A stretch of DNA of 64,000 nt from Porticoccaceae bacterium (GTDB lineage Bacteria > Pseudomonadota > Gammaproteobacteria > Pseudomonadales > Porticoccaceae), in NCBI GenBank assembly GCA_021773435.1, contig JAJFKC010000006.1, forward strand, positions 1 to 64,000, read 5' to 3'. The notes beneath the pieces are model-generated. The model was not told where the DNA came from. It ran no database searches and worked only from the letters and a program-made list of their open reading frames with translations. Position numbers and translations under genes: made by a program. This document shows positions 26,429-36,174 of this stretch, in pieces (within the stretch, counting starts at the first letter, position 1; each line of letters starts with the position of its first letter).

Positions 26429-27358
26429 ATGAATTCCACTTTGCCCCAACGCATGCAGATTTATCAAAACCACCACCTCGACAGCACACGCTGGGATAAC
26501 TTTAAAGTCCGCGATAACGACATCCTTGTCTGCACCTCCTTAAAAAGCGGCACGACCTGGATGCAGCATATTGTCGCCCTGCTAATTTTCCAGGACCATC
26601 AGCCCGAGCAGTCTTTTCACGATATTTCAAAATGGCTGGATATGCGCGTCGAGCCGATCGATAAAGCCATGGCAACTATTGAAGCCCAGCAGCACCGACG
26701 CTTCCTGAAAACCCACCTCTCTCTTGATGGGTTACCGTATTTTCCTGAGATGAAATACATTGTCATTGGTCGCGACTTGCGCGATGTTTTTATGTCACTT
26801 TGGAACCATCTGCAGAATATGGGCGACAATATGATAAATGTCCTCAACACGACGCCGGGGCTTGTCGGTGATCCGCTAACCTCGGATTACGAAGATATCC
26901 ATGCATTTTGGCAAACCTGGATAAACAAGGGCAGCTTTGACTGGGAAGCGGACGGCTACCCCTTTTGGTCACACCTACATTTTGTGCACACCTGGTGGGA
27001 ATATCGTCACCTGTCCAATATCTACCTGGTGCATTTCAATGACTTACTTGAAGACCTCGAAGGCGAAATGCGCAAGATCGCTGCCTACCTCGATATCGAG
27101 GTAGAAGAATCCTTGTGGCCGGGCCTGGTCGAACGAGCCACCTTCGAGTCAATGAAAACCAATGCATCCGAATTATTACCGGGCGTCGATGCTATGTTCG
27201 CCGGTGGTGCGAAATCCTTTATCAACAAAGGTACAAACGGTCGCTGGCGGGACGTGCTTAGCTCGGATGAATTAAAACAATGTGACGCGGCTATCGCCCG
27301 GGAATTATCTTCGGATTGCGCGCTTTGGCTGGAGCAGGGCGGCGCTGAAAACCTCTAA
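26429..27358 (+). CDS. Sulfotransferase, cytosolic-type domain
   Basis: 309 residues. The PAPS-binding loop is SLKSGTTWMQHIV (5'-phosphosulfate site) and GRDLRDVFMSLWNH supplies the 3'-phosphate site. FINKGTNGRWRDVLS near the C-terminus is the third typical motif. It transfers sulfate from PAPS to an alcohol or phenol. GAGGAAGCACC precedes the start. Such genes are common in lipid-degrading marine bacteria; acceptor unknown. Confidence 0.9.
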   Translation: MNSTLPQRMQIYQNHHLDSTRWDNFKVRDNDILVCTSLKSGTTWMQHIVALLIFQDHQPEQSFHDISKWLDMRVEPIDKAMATIEAQQHRRFLKTHLSLDGLPYFPEMKYIVIGRDLRDVFMSLWNHLQNMGDNMINVLNTTPGLVGDPLTSDYEDIHAFWQTWINKGSFDWEADGYPFWSHLHFVHTWWEYRHLSNIYLVHFNDLLEDLEGEMRKIAAYLDIEVEESLWPGLVERATFESMKTNASELLPGVDAMFAGGAKSFINKGTNGRWRDVLSSDELKQCDAAIARELSSDCALWLEQGGAENL

Positions 27359-27405
27359 GTTGTCGATCGTTGTTGAATGCTAACCTACGGCAAGTCGCAT
27401 ACGGC

Positions 27406-27436
27406 AATATATAACCAATATATAACCAATATATAA
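27406..27436. repeat. 11-base AT-rich tandem repeat upstream of the acyl-CoA ligase
   Basis: AATATATAACC occurs twice in a row (27406-27427), followed by a partial third unit AATATATAA. The repeats offer several overlapping TATATAA -10-like boxes about 35-60 bases before the ligase start. Confidence 0.8.
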
Positions 27437-27470
27437 AAAGTCATGTTCGGTCGTTGTCAGGAGAATCACC

Positions 27471-29054
27471 ATGGGCACAGCTCTCGAAATTAACCTCATC
27501 CGTCGTATTGCCATGGGCGATACATTGCGCCGCCGGGCCAACGATTGTCCCGGTAATACTGCCCTGGTCGAATTTATTGACGGCCAGCGCGTCACGCTCA
27601 ATTACGCCGAATTAAATCAGCGGGTCAATCGGGCCACCCAGGGCCTGCGCGCCAGAGGCATTAAACAGGGCGACCGCGTGGCCATTCTCGGCACTAATAC
27701 CAGCCAGTTTATTATTGCTCTTATGGCCTGCTTCAAAGGCGGTTTTGTCGCCGTGCCGATCAATTATGTGCAGAACCCTAGCGATGTGGAATACAACATC
27801 GAGCATTCCGGCGCAGTGGCTATCTTCGCCGATGAGGCTCTACAACCTCTGGTAGCGCAGGTGATCGCCAGCATCGATCGAGATTTCGTGTTAGTCGGCC
27901 TGCTCGGCGCAGGTTCAGAATCGTTCGCTGCGTTCAACGATTTACTCGCCGGTCAGCCCGATGCCGAGATCGACGACATCATCATTGAAGACGATGATAT
28001 GGCCCAGATTATGTACACCAGCGGCACCACGGCTCGGCCCAAGGGGGTGATGTTGTCCCACAAGAACCTCTACCTGGCGACGCTTAATACAGTGATTAGC
28101 ATCGGTGCGCGCAAAGACGCTATTACCAATGCCGCCGTGCTGCCGGCTTTCCACATTACCGCCGAATTATTCGCCCTGGTGACCCTGCACTGCGGAGCCA
28201 AAGTGGTGCTGCAAAATGGCTTTAAGCCCCAATCCATGCTCGCCTTGATTGAGTCCGAACAAATTCAGTTTGCAATTTTATTGCCGCTGATGTGGAAGGC
28301 CATGCTCGCCTGCCCCGACCTCGATAAACACAACTATTCCAGCCTAAAACTCGGCATGTATGGCATGGCGCCCATGGATGCACCGACGCTTGAAAAGCTC
28401 AAAGAAGTCTTTGGCTGCGTTTTTATTACCGGCTCTGGCCAGACCGAAATAACCGGTGTAGCAACGATTATGGATGAAGCCTGGGTGTCGGTAAAAGAAG
28501 GCAATATCTGGGGCGATGGCTCGATCGCTAGCGACCAGGCGGTGATGGATGACAACGGCAATTTTCTGCCCACCGGAGAAGTCGGCGAAGTGGTCTGGCG
28601 CACCCCCCAGGCCATGCTCGGATATTATCGAAACGAAGAGGCCACCGCGGAGGCCCAGGCCTTTGGCTGGCATCATTCGGGCGATCTCGGTTATCTCGAT
28701 GAAGACAACCAGTTCTGTTTTGTCGATCGCAAAAAGGACATCGTCAAGTCCGGTGGCGAGAATGTGTCTTCGGTAAAAGTAGAGCGCAGTGTGCTGGCCT
28801 GTCCCGGTGTTGCCAATGTTGGCGTCATTGGTTTACCCCATGAGCACTGGGGCGAAGCGGTGACCGCCGTGGTGACCCACGAGCCAGGCGTCGATCTGGA
28901 TGAGCAAACGATTATCGATCATTGCAAAACCGAGCTGGGTGGTTTCGAAACACCGAAAAAGGTCATCATTCTTGATGAGCTACCTATGACTGCGACGGGC
29001 AAAGTAAAAAAACATGTGCTGCGCGCGGAGTATGTCGATATGTTTGCAAGCTGA
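27471..29054 (+). CDS. AMP-dependent acyl-CoA synthetase/ligase
   Basis: 527 residues of the adenylate-forming family. Motifs in order: MYTSGTTARPKGVMLSH (ATP loop), ITGSGQTEITG, WHHSGDLGYLDED, DRKKDIVKSGGENVSS and PMTATGKVKKH with the catalytic lysine. It activates a carboxylic acid to its CoA ester, likely feeding the dehydrogenase genes upstream. AGGAGAATCACC precedes the ATG; upstream is an AT-rich tandem repeat. Chain-length preference cannot be read from sequence. Confidence 0.93.
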   Translation: MGTALEINLIRRIAMGDTLRRRANDCPGNTALVEFIDGQRVTLNYAELNQRVNRATQGLRARGIKQGDRVAILGTNTSQFIIALMACFKGGFVAVPINYVQNPSDVEYNIEHSGAVAIFADEALQPLVAQVIASIDRDFVLVGLLGAGSESFAAFNDLLAGQPDAEIDDIIIEDDDMAQIMYTSGTTARPKGVMLSHKNLYLATLNTVISIGARKDAITNAAVLPAFHITAELFALVTLHCGAKVVLQNGFKPQSMLALIESEQIQFAILLPLMWKAMLACPDLDKHNYSSLKLGMYGMAPMDAPTLEKLKEVFGCVFITGSGQTEITGVATIMDEAWVSVKEGNIWGDGSIASDQAVMDDNGNFLPTGEVGEVVWRTPQAMLGYYRNEEATAEAQAFGWHHSGDLGYLDEDNQFCFVDRKKDIVKSGGENVSSVKVERSVLACPGVANVGVIGLPHEHWGEAVTAVVTHEPGVDLDEQTIIDHCKTELGGFETPKKVIILDELPMTATGKVKKHVLRAEYVDMFAS

Positions 29055-29111
29055 TAGCCCGGATCCGATAAATTAGCGACAGACATATGCTTACTTTTTG
29101 CGCTGCCGTAG

Positions 29112-29141
29112 CTAACGTCTCCAGAACTAACGTCTCCAGAA
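29112..29141. repeat. 15-base tandem duplication over the trkH stop codon
   Basis: CTAACGTCTCCAGAA occurs twice in a row (29112-29126 and 29127-29141). On the minus strand each copy encodes FWRR and TAG, so trkH ends with a second in-frame copy of its own last codons beyond the true stop. Confidence 0.9.
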
Positions 29142-30575
29142 CATAGGCGTAAACAAGACCACCAACGTGAATATTTCCAACCGGCCCAGCAACATGCCGC
29201 CCGCTAATATCCACTTGGCGAAATCGTTGATATTACTATAGTTCACCGACACCTCACCCAAACCCGGACCCAGATTATTTAAGGAGGCCGCTGTCGCCGA
29301 CCAGGCCGTGACGTAATCAAGTCCCGAGGCCAGCAGCAATAGCACCATCCCGTAGAAAACGGCCATATAGACGCCAAAAAACGCCCAGATGGCGTCGGTT
29401 ACGCGGCTATCCACAACGCGATGCCCCACTTTGAGCGGAATCACAGCATTGGGGTGGATTAATTTTTGAATGGCCCTGATGGCTTGTTTGCCCAAAATCA
29501 TCATTCGGCCCATTTTGATGCCACCGCCGGTAGAACCGGCACAGGCACCAAAAAAGGATAAAAAAATCATCGTAAAAGGCAAAAAACTCGGCCAGGCACT
29601 ATAGTCAGCGGTAGCGAAACCGGTCGTGGTCAAAATTGAAACCAGCTGAAAAACACCGTGATAAATGCTGCCAGACAGATCGTAGACATTGTTCAAATAA
29701 AGATACAGGCAGACAATTAAAATCCCGCCCAGCAGCATCGCCAAATACAGTCTTGTTTCGGGATCGGCCAGATAAGCCATGGGGGTTTTCCGGTTCCAGG
29801 CCATAAAATGCAGCCCGAAATTCATGCCGGCAATGATCATAAAGAAAATGCAGATGGTGGCGATAAGCGGGCTGTCAAAATAACCTATGCTGGCATCGTG
29901 GGTGGAAAATCCGCCGATCGCCACCGTCGAAAAGCTGTGGCCGATAGCATCAAAGGCCGACATACCTGCCAACCAATAGCTCAGCCCACAAGCGACCGTC
30001 AGGGCCAGATAGATAGTGAAAAGCGCCTTGGCCGTTTCGGTTATGCGGGGTGTTAATTTGCTGTCTTTAACATGACCAGCAGCTTCTGTTCGGTACAGCT
30101 GTACGCCACCGAGACCCAGCATGGGCATAATCGCCACCGCAATCACCACGATGCCAATGCCACCCAGCCACTGTAGCTGCTGGCGATAGTAGAGGATGGA
30201 TCGGGGTAAGTCGTCCAGCCCGGTGATCACTGTCGCTCCAGTTGTGGTGAGACCACTAATGGATTCAAATACCGCTTCAGTTAGCGACAGGTTGAGGGGA
30301 TCAACCAGGCTTAATGGCAGTGCGCCACCCAGGCCCAGGGTCAGCCAAAACAGTACCGTGACTAGAAATCCATCGCGGGTGCGGAGTTCCGCCTGACTAC
30401 GACTATTAGGCAACCAGACCAGCATGCCAATAGAAAAGGTGATCGCAAAGGCGAGAAAGAATGCCTGCTGAGTTTGTTCTTCGTAAATTGTCGCCACTAC
30501 AATGGGCGGCAAAAGACTGACGCTGAACAGCATCAACAACAAACCAAGGATGCGGGCAATGACGGAAAAATGCAT
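29127..30575 (-). CDS. trkH: Trk potassium uptake membrane protein
   Basis: 482 residues, the usual TrkH length, forming the potassium-conducting subunit in the inner membrane. Repeated pore loops are visible: SGLTTTGATVITGLDDLP, FSTVAIGGFSTHDASI, TTTGFATADYSAWP and ATAASLNNLGPGLGEV, each with a short glycine-containing filter. It lies 131 bases downstream of trkA, its gating partner, and is convergent with the acyl-CoA ligase. The stop codon region is duplicated. Confidence 0.95.
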   Translation of the reverse strand: MHFSVIARILGLLLMLFSVSLLPPIVVATIYEEQTQQAFFLAFAITFSIGMLVWLPNSRSQAELRTRDGFLVTVLFWLTLGLGGALPLSLVDPLNLSLTEAVFESISGLTTTGATVITGLDDLPRSILYYRQQLQWLGGIGIVVIAVAIMPMLGLGGVQLYRTEAAGHVKDSKLTPRITETAKALFTIYLALTVACGLSYWLAGMSAFDAIGHSFSTVAIGGFSTHDASIGYFDSPLIATICIFFMIIAGMNFGLHFMAWNRKTPMAYLADPETRLYLAMLLGGILIVCLYLYLNNVYDLSGSIYHGVFQLVSILTTTGFATADYSAWPSFLPFTMIFLSFFGACAGSTGGGIKMGRMMILGKQAIRAIQKLIHPNAVIPLKVGHRVVDSRVTDAIWAFFGVYMAVFYGMVLLLLASGLDYVTAWSATAASLNNLGPGLGEVSVNYSNINDFAKWILAGGMLLGRLEIFTLVVLFTPMFWRR

Positions 30576-30706
30576 CAGGCTTCCCTTAGGTACATCAAGC
30601 TGGCCTTACATGCATCGATATTTCCCTAAATGCATCAATCTCCATTCAAAATATCTGTATTTCCCACGAACCATTAGTCTTTACCCTAAAACCATTAGTC
30701 TTATCC

Positions 30707-32089
30707 TTAAAAAAAGGTAAACCCGACCTGAAACAGTTTTTCTACTGCTCGGGTATGGCTTTTGTCGATCATAAAGACGATGGCGTGGTCATCCTGCTCA
30801 ATGACGGTGTCGTGGTGGGTAATAACCACCTCACAATCACGCACCAACGCAGCGATAGTGGTGCCTGGCGGAAGTTTGATATCTTCTATGGCACGACCCA
30901 CCACTTTTGAGCCTTTAGCATCACCGTGGGCAACAATTTCAAGAGCTTCAGCCGCACCACGTCTCAGCGAATGCACTTTAAGAGTATCCCCTCGCCGCAC
31001 ATGGGACAGCAGTGAACTGGTAGTGGCTTGCTGGGGTGAAATGGCAATATCGATTTCGCTACCCTGCATCAACTCGGCATAAACCGGGTCAGCGATCAGG
31101 GTCATTACCTTTCTGGCGCCCAGACGTTTGGCCAACAGCGATGCCATGATATTGACTTCATCATCGTTTGTTACCGCCAGAAACACATCGGTTTTATCAA
31201 TATTTTCTTCGAGCAATAATTCTCGATCCGCCGCCTCACCCTGAAGGACAACGGTTTTATCAAGATGCTCAGCGAGATACTCACCTCTCTCAGGAGAAAA
31301 CTCGATAATTTTGACATTGTGTTTTTCTTCGAGGGTTTTGGCCAGCCGGTAGCCGATATTTCCGCCGCCTGCAATCATGATTCGCTGATAGGGCTTATGA
31401 TCAGGATAAAGCGCTTTCATGACCCTGCGTGTATCGGCCCTGGCGGCGACGAAAAACACCTCATCACCCTCCAGAATAACCGTTTCGGCTTCGGGAACAA
31501 TGGGCCTATCCTGACGCCAAATAGCTGCTGTCCTCGCCTCGACACCAGATAATTGCTGGCGTATCGCCACCAAATTCCGACCGACCATGGGTCCATCTTT
31601 AATCTCTCGCACCGCAACTAGTTGCACGGCGCCATCGGCAAAATCTAGCACTTGCAGGGTGCCCGGGTATTCAACCAATTGAGAGATATAGTCAGTGACT
31701 ACTTGCTCGGGGGTAATGAGCACATCGACAGGAACATTTTTGTCATTAAACAATTTCTCCCGACAACTGCTATGTGTATAGCTGCCGGAGCGAACCCGAG
31801 CAATCTTGGTCGGTGTCCTAAACAGGGAATGCGCCACCTGACAGGCCATCATATTCAGCTCGTCACTGTTGGTCACTGCCACCAACATATCTGCATCTTC
31901 AATACCTGCGGCGATCAGCACATCCGGGTGTGACCCAAAACCGTGAACCGTGCGAATATCCAGGCGATCCTGTAATTCCCGCAAACGTTCGATCTGGGGG
32001 TCAATTACGGTGATGTCGTTGGCTTCGCTAGCCAGGTTTTCAGCCAGGGTGCCGCCGACCTGACCACCACCGACGATGACAATTTTCAT
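30707..32089 (-). CDS. trkA: Trk system potassium regulatory protein
   Basis: 460 residues, built as two tandem RCK units each with a Rossmann NAD-binding half and a TrkA-C half. IVGGGQVGGTLAENLA begins the first and IAGGGNIGYRLAKTLE the second. TrkA is peripheral on the inner membrane and gates TrkH in response to nucleotides. Operon order def-fmt-rsmB-trkA-trkH is the same as in many gammaproteobacteria. The gap before trkH holds imperfect repeats of CATTAGTCTT but no clear promoter. Confidence 0.97.
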   Translation of the reverse strand: MKIVIVGGGQVGGTLAENLASEANDITVIDPQIERLRELQDRLDIRTVHGFGSHPDVLIAAGIEDADMLVAVTNSDELNMMACQVAHSLFRTPTKIARVRSGSYTHSSCREKLFNDKNVPVDVLITPEQVVTDYISQLVEYPGTLQVLDFADGAVQLVAVREIKDGPMVGRNLVAIRQQLSGVEARTAAIWRQDRPIVPEAETVILEGDEVFFVAARADTRRVMKALYPDHKPYQRIMIAGGGNIGYRLAKTLEEKHNVKIIEFSPERGEYLAEHLDKTVVLQGEAADRELLLEENIDKTDVFLAVTNDDEVNIMASLLAKRLGARKVMTLIADPVYAELMQGSEIDIAISPQQATTSSLLSHVRRGDTLKVHSLRRGAAEALEIVAHGDAKGSKVVGRAIEDIKLPPGTTIAALVRDCEVVITHHDTVIEQDDHAIVFMIDKSHTRAVEKLFQVGFTFF

Positions 32090-32122
32090 GCCCCCAACCT
32101 CATTGCTTTAGGCGTCATTGCT

Positions 32123-33415
32123 TTAAGTTTTTTCCAGCATTGCGTAATAAAAGCCATCGTGACCTTCAGGCATTGGTAGTAACTGGCGACCAAAATCTGT
32201 CGCGAAGCCTGCTTCCGTTTCAATCACACCTAAACGCGCGCTACGTTCGCCGTGTATGAATTTCTTTACCACATCATCGTTTTCCTGGGGCAGCACTGAA
32301 CAAGTCGCATATAACAGCTTTCCGCCGACGCTGAGCACAGCCCAGAGTTTGGTCAAAATGCTCAGCTGTAGCTCCGCAAGCTTAGCAATATCTTCGGGTT
32401 TACGCAGTAACTTGATATCGGGATGACGACGAATCACCCCAGTCGCTGAACAAGGCGCATCGAGCAAAACACGGTCAAAGGAAACGCCGTCCCACCAACT
32501 ATTACTATCTGCCACATCAGCCTCTACGAGGGTAGCGGAAAGCTTGAGACGAGCGAGATTTTCCCTGACTTTTTCAAGACGTTGGGCATCGATATCTATG
32601 GCGACCAGTTCTGCCAGTCGGGGTGCCAACTCCAGAATATGACAGGTTTTTCCGCCTGGCGCACAGCAGGCATCCAGCACTCGCTGACCTGCCTGCACAT
32701 CGAGTAAAGGCGCGGCGAGTTGTGCCGCTTCGTCCTGGACGCTAATAACGCCCTGCTCAAAACCGGGCACATCGGATACCGCCTTGGGCTGGATTAACTG
32801 AATGCCGGCTGCGCTAAATCCGCAGGCCGAAGCTGATCCAACCGTAAAGTTATCAGACAAATATTGGTCACGGTTCGTTTGCCGGGCGTTCACCCTTAAG
32901 GTCATAGGAGCTCTTTGATTATTGACCTGCAATATGACCTCAGTCTGGTTTGGCCAGGCCCCACGTATGAGGTCAATAAGCCACTGAGGATGGGCCGACT
33001 TATATTCAGGGTCATCGGCTAGCGCGTTCTCTATTACCTCTCGCTCGCGAATAAAACGCCTTAACAAGGCGTTGACCAGGCCTTTCGCCCAGAGTCGTTT
33101 CAAGGCCTTGCAAGTAGCAACAGATTCATTGACCACTGCATGACTGGGAATTCGCATCTGGCTGAGTTGATACAGAGCACAGGCCAGCAGAGAGACAATA
33201 TCCTGGTCTTTATTTTTTAGCGGCTTATCGAGCAACTGGGTCAATATTTTGCCGAACGTTGGGTAATGGCGCAACGTTCCGTAACATAGCTCGCTCAACA
33301 ACGCCTGATCCTGATCTGGCACTTTTTGGCTAAATTCGGGCAGGCAGGCATTGAGTGAAATGCCGTCGGCAATAACGCGGGAAATAACTTTTGCCGCAGC
33401 CACTCTAACCAGCAT
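32123..33415 (-). CDS. rsmB: 16S rRNA m5C967 methyltransferase
   Basis: 430 residues. It methylates C967 of 16S rRNA with SAM. The N-terminal NusB-like domain (residues about 1-140) precedes the methyltransferase: DACCAPGGKTCHILE for SAM, LLDAPCSATGVIRRHPDIK with the catalytic cysteine, and YATCS with the second. It starts 5 bases after fmt and is followed by trkA after 33 bases. Confidence 0.97.
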   Translation of the reverse strand: MLVRVAAAKVISRVIADGISLNACLPEFSQKVPDQDQALLSELCYGTLRHYPTFGKILTQLLDKPLKNKDQDIVSLLACALYQLSQMRIPSHAVVNESVATCKALKRLWAKGLVNALLRRFIREREVIENALADDPEYKSAHPQWLIDLIRGAWPNQTEVILQVNNQRAPMTLRVNARQTNRDQYLSDNFTVGSASACGFSAAGIQLIQPKAVSDVPGFEQGVISVQDEAAQLAAPLLDVQAGQRVLDACCAPGGKTCHILELAPRLAELVAIDIDAQRLEKVRENLARLKLSATLVEADVADSNSWWDGVSFDRVLLDAPCSATGVIRRHPDIKLLRKPEDIAKLAELQLSILTKLWAVLSVGGKLLYATCSVLPQENDDVVKKFIHGERSARLGVIETEAGFATDFGRQLLPMPEGHDGFYYAMLEKT

Positions 33416-33420
33416 TGCGA

Positions 33421-34392
33421 CTAATCACCAAAGCATTTTCCCTGCTCAAACAAAGCACCGCGGCCCTGTAAAACATCGCTGACCGCCATACGCCGTTTGC
33501 CCGACAACTGAATTTCAGTGAGCAGTAGCGCATTAGCTTTGCAGGCCACCAAAATGCCTTCTCGATTGCTGGATAATATGGTTCCGGGCCGGGCTTCATG
33601 ATGTTGATCAACGACTCGTGCCTGCCAGACACGTACGGTTTCAGTGCCAAGCGTTGCATGTGCGACCGGTACGGGATGGAAAGCACGAATTTTGAGATCG
33701 AGTGTCGAGGCCGAAAGACTCCAGTCCAGACGGGCTTCCTGCTTGGTAAGCTTAGGGGCGTAGGTCGCCAATGTGTCATCCTGGTGCTCAGCAACCAAGG
33801 GCTTGCCATCTCCGAGGTCATCGACATCGCCAAAAGCATCCAGCGTCGTCAGCAGGGCCTCGGCACCTATCACCGCCAATTTATCCTGCAACGTGCCAGC
33901 GGTATCAGTGTCGGTGATTGTTTCGCTGACGCAGCTAAGCATGGGCCCGGTATCAAGACCCTCATCCATCTGCATGATGGTAATGCCTGTTTCACTGTCA
34001 CCCGCTTCTATCGCACGCTGTATAGGCGCGGCACCACGCCACCGAGGCAATAACGAGCCATGCACGTTAATACAACCGAAGCGCGGCATGGCTAAAACCA
34101 CCTGAGGCAAGATAAGCCCGTAGGCAACCACCACCATAATATCCGCATTTAGCCCCGCCATCTGCCGTTGAGCAGCTGGTTCTTTCAAAGAGCCAGGCTG
34201 AAATGTCGGAATATTGCTTGCTACAGCCAGGTCTTTAACGGCGCTGGCAGCCCGCTTCTTGCCCCGGCCTGAGGGTCGGTCTGGCTGTGTGTACACCGCG
34301 ACTATCTGGTGGTGGGAACGCTCCAGCAAAAACCGCAGGTGCTGAGCAGCAAACTCAGGCGTACCTGCAAAGATTACGTTTAGTCTTTGCAT
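33421..34392 (-). CDS. fmt: Methionyl-tRNA formyltransferase
   Basis: 323 residues. It formylates initiator Met-tRNA using 10-formyl-tetrahydrofolate. The start LNVIFAGTPEFAAQHL, the catalytic-site text NVHGSLLPRWRGAAPIQ and MDEGLDTGPML are diagnostic. The C-terminal tRNA-binding domain is complete. It lies between def and rsmB, the standard arrangement, so the three enzymes of initiator processing and rRNA modification are cotranscribed. Confidence 0.98.
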   Translation of the reverse strand: MQRLNVIFAGTPEFAAQHLRFLLERSHHQIVAVYTQPDRPSGRGKKRAASAVKDLAVASNIPTFQPGSLKEPAAQRQMAGLNADIMVVVAYGLILPQVVLAMPRFGCINVHGSLLPRWRGAAPIQRAIEAGDSETGITIMQMDEGLDTGPMLSCVSETITDTDTAGTLQDKLAVIGAEALLTTLDAFGDVDDLGDGKPLVAEHQDDTLATYAPKLTKQEARLDWSLSASTLDLKIRAFHPVPVAHATLGTETVRVWQARVVDQHHEARPGTILSSNREGILVACKANALLLTEIQLSGKRRMAVSDVLQGRGALFEQGKCFGD

Positions 34393-34429
34393 GATTGCCG
34401 AATTTCCTCGACGTAGTGGTTGGGCGGAT

Positions 34430-34936
34430 TCAGGCAGGTTGTTGACTTAACTTTTCTAACTTTTTGCGAATTCTCTGTCTTTTTAAGGGAGAAAGATAAT
34501 CGACAAATAGTTTGCCATTGAGATGATCAATCTCATGCTGGATGCAAACCGCGAGCATACCCTCGGATTCAAGTTCAAAAGGCTGGCCATCCCGATCTAG
34601 AGCCTGAACGCGGACATGATCAGGTCTAGACACCGGCTCACGAAAACCCGGTACAGACAGGCAGCCTTCTTCATAATCGCTATAGGTATCAGTGAGAATC
34701 TCTACTTCGGGATTTATAAATACTCTGGGCTTATTACGCGTCTCCGAAAGGTCCATCACCACAATACGCTGATGAATATTCACCTGGGTCGCAGCGAGAC
34801 CAACGCCATCTGCTGCGTACATAGTTTCAAACATATCATCGATTAGCTGGTTCACACCTGCATCCATTTCCACCACTCGGCGAGCCCTGGTGCGCAAGCG
34901 AGGGTCAGGAAACTCAAGAATTGTTAATGTCGTCAT
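34430..34936 (-). CDS. def: Peptide deformylase
   Basis: 168 residues. It removes the formyl group from new proteins with an active-site metal. The three motifs are intact: [17 protein letters not shown] with the metal cysteine, and QHEIDHLNG with the two metal histidines and the catalytic glutamate. First gene of the def-fmt-rsmB-trkA-trkH run; divergent from the LysM gene across about 130 bases that must hold both promoters. Confidence 0.98.
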   Translation of the reverse strand: MTTLTILEFPDPRLRTRARRVVEMDAGVNQLIDDMFETMYAADGVGLAATQVNIHQRIVVMDLSETRNKPRVFINPEVEILTDTYSDYEEGCLSVPGFREPVSRPDHVRVQALDRDGQPFELESEGMLAVCIQHEIDHLNGKLFVDYLSPLKRQRIRKKLEKLSQQPA

Positions 34937-35068
34937 AATCTTTGTGATGGAATTCTAGCTAAATGATATAAACCACTGTTACTATTACAGGTTGAAGGGA
35001 TATATTGCTGACAATCACCCGGGTGAATACCAGTATACACCATAGAATTTCTGCACAGGATGGACCAA

Positions 35069-36085
35069 ATGAAGAAAGTAATATTGGCTTTGCTAGGCAT
35101 CTGGATCATGGTTGCGGCAATTGCAGCCGAGGCGCCATTTAACAACGATATCCCCGATAAATATACTGTGAAAAAAGACGACACGCTGTGGGACATCTCA
35201 GCGTACTTCCTCAGCCAGCCCTGGTTATGGCCAGAAATATGGCACGTCAACCCACAAATTAGCAATCCGCACCTGATTTACCCCGGCGACGTTATCAGCC
35301 TGATATACCTCGATGGCAGGCCACGTCTAACGGTAAATCGTGGTAGAGGCGTAAAACTAAGTCCGCAAATTAAAGAAATAGACAATCGAGAACCCATTCC
35401 AGCTTTACCGCTGGACGCATTAAACAGCTTCCTAACGAAAAACAGAGTTGTTGAACCTGGTGTTCTAGAAGCCGCCCCCTACGTAGTTGCAGGGCAGGAA
35501 AAACATTTAATAGCAGGTATGGGCGATGATTTTTACGCCCGTGGTGATTTTAGTAACCAGATTGGTTTTTACGGTATCTATCGTAACGGCGGGCCATATG
35601 TTGACCCAAAAACGAAGGAACTCCTGGGGATCCGCGCCGAGGATATTGGTTCAGCAAAGCTAAAATTGATCGATAGCGATATCGGCACATTTGGTACAAC
35701 TAGAAGCACACAGGAAATCCGCGTCAATGACCGCTTATTACCTAACGAAGAGCGCAAAATTGATACCACCTTCCACCCCAGCCAACCTCCTGAGAAAACC
35801 GAAGGCCTGATTATTTCCGTGGAAGGCAGCGTTAATAATGCAGGCTTCCTCGACGTAGTTGCATTGAATCTTGGCGACAGAGACAACGTTAAAATAGGCA
35901 ACCTCCTGGCTACCTATAAAACCGGGGAAGTGGTTAAAGACCGTATAGTAGGCGGATTCATAACCCTCCCTGCCGAGCGAAGCGGCTTATTGATGATTTT
36001 CCGAACCTTTGAAAAAATGAGCTACGGATTGATTCTTAAATCTAACCGCCCAATAGAAGTGAATGATTCCGTCAAAAGCCCTTAA
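35069..36085 (+). CDS. LysM domain exported protein
   Basis: 338 residues from ATG at 35069 (MKKVILALLG), with AGGA 8 bases upstream; an ATG at 35060 overlaps that site. A signal peptide (LALLGIWIMVAAIAAEA) precedes the LysM domain YTVKKDDTLWDISAYFL to IYPGDVISL, which binds peptidoglycan. The remaining 270 residues have no motif I can name. It is conserved beside def and dprA in gammaproteobacteria; a cell-envelope role is likely. Confidence 0.92.
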   Translation: MKKVILALLGIWIMVAAIAAEAPFNNDIPDKYTVKKDDTLWDISAYFLSQPWLWPEIWHVNPQISNPHLIYPGDVISLIYLDGRPRLTVNRGRGVKLSPQIKEIDNREPIPALPLDALNSFLTKNRVVEPGVLEAAPYVVAGQEKHLIAGMGDDFYARGDFSNQIGFYGIYRNGGPYVDPKTKELLGIRAEDIGSAKLKLIDSDIGTFGTTRSTQEIRVNDRLLPNEERKIDTTFHPSQPPEKTEGLIISVEGSVNNAGFLDVVALNLGDRDNVKIGNLLATYKTGEVVKDRIVGGFITLPAERSGLLMIFRTFEKMSYGLILKSNRPIEVNDSVKSP

Positions 36086-36174
36086 GTTTCTGTCGCTGCC
36101 ACGCGATAATTAGTGACCATTTAAAAAACTCATATCGCATTAATAATATATGCAAACACCCCAGGGAAGGGGTT

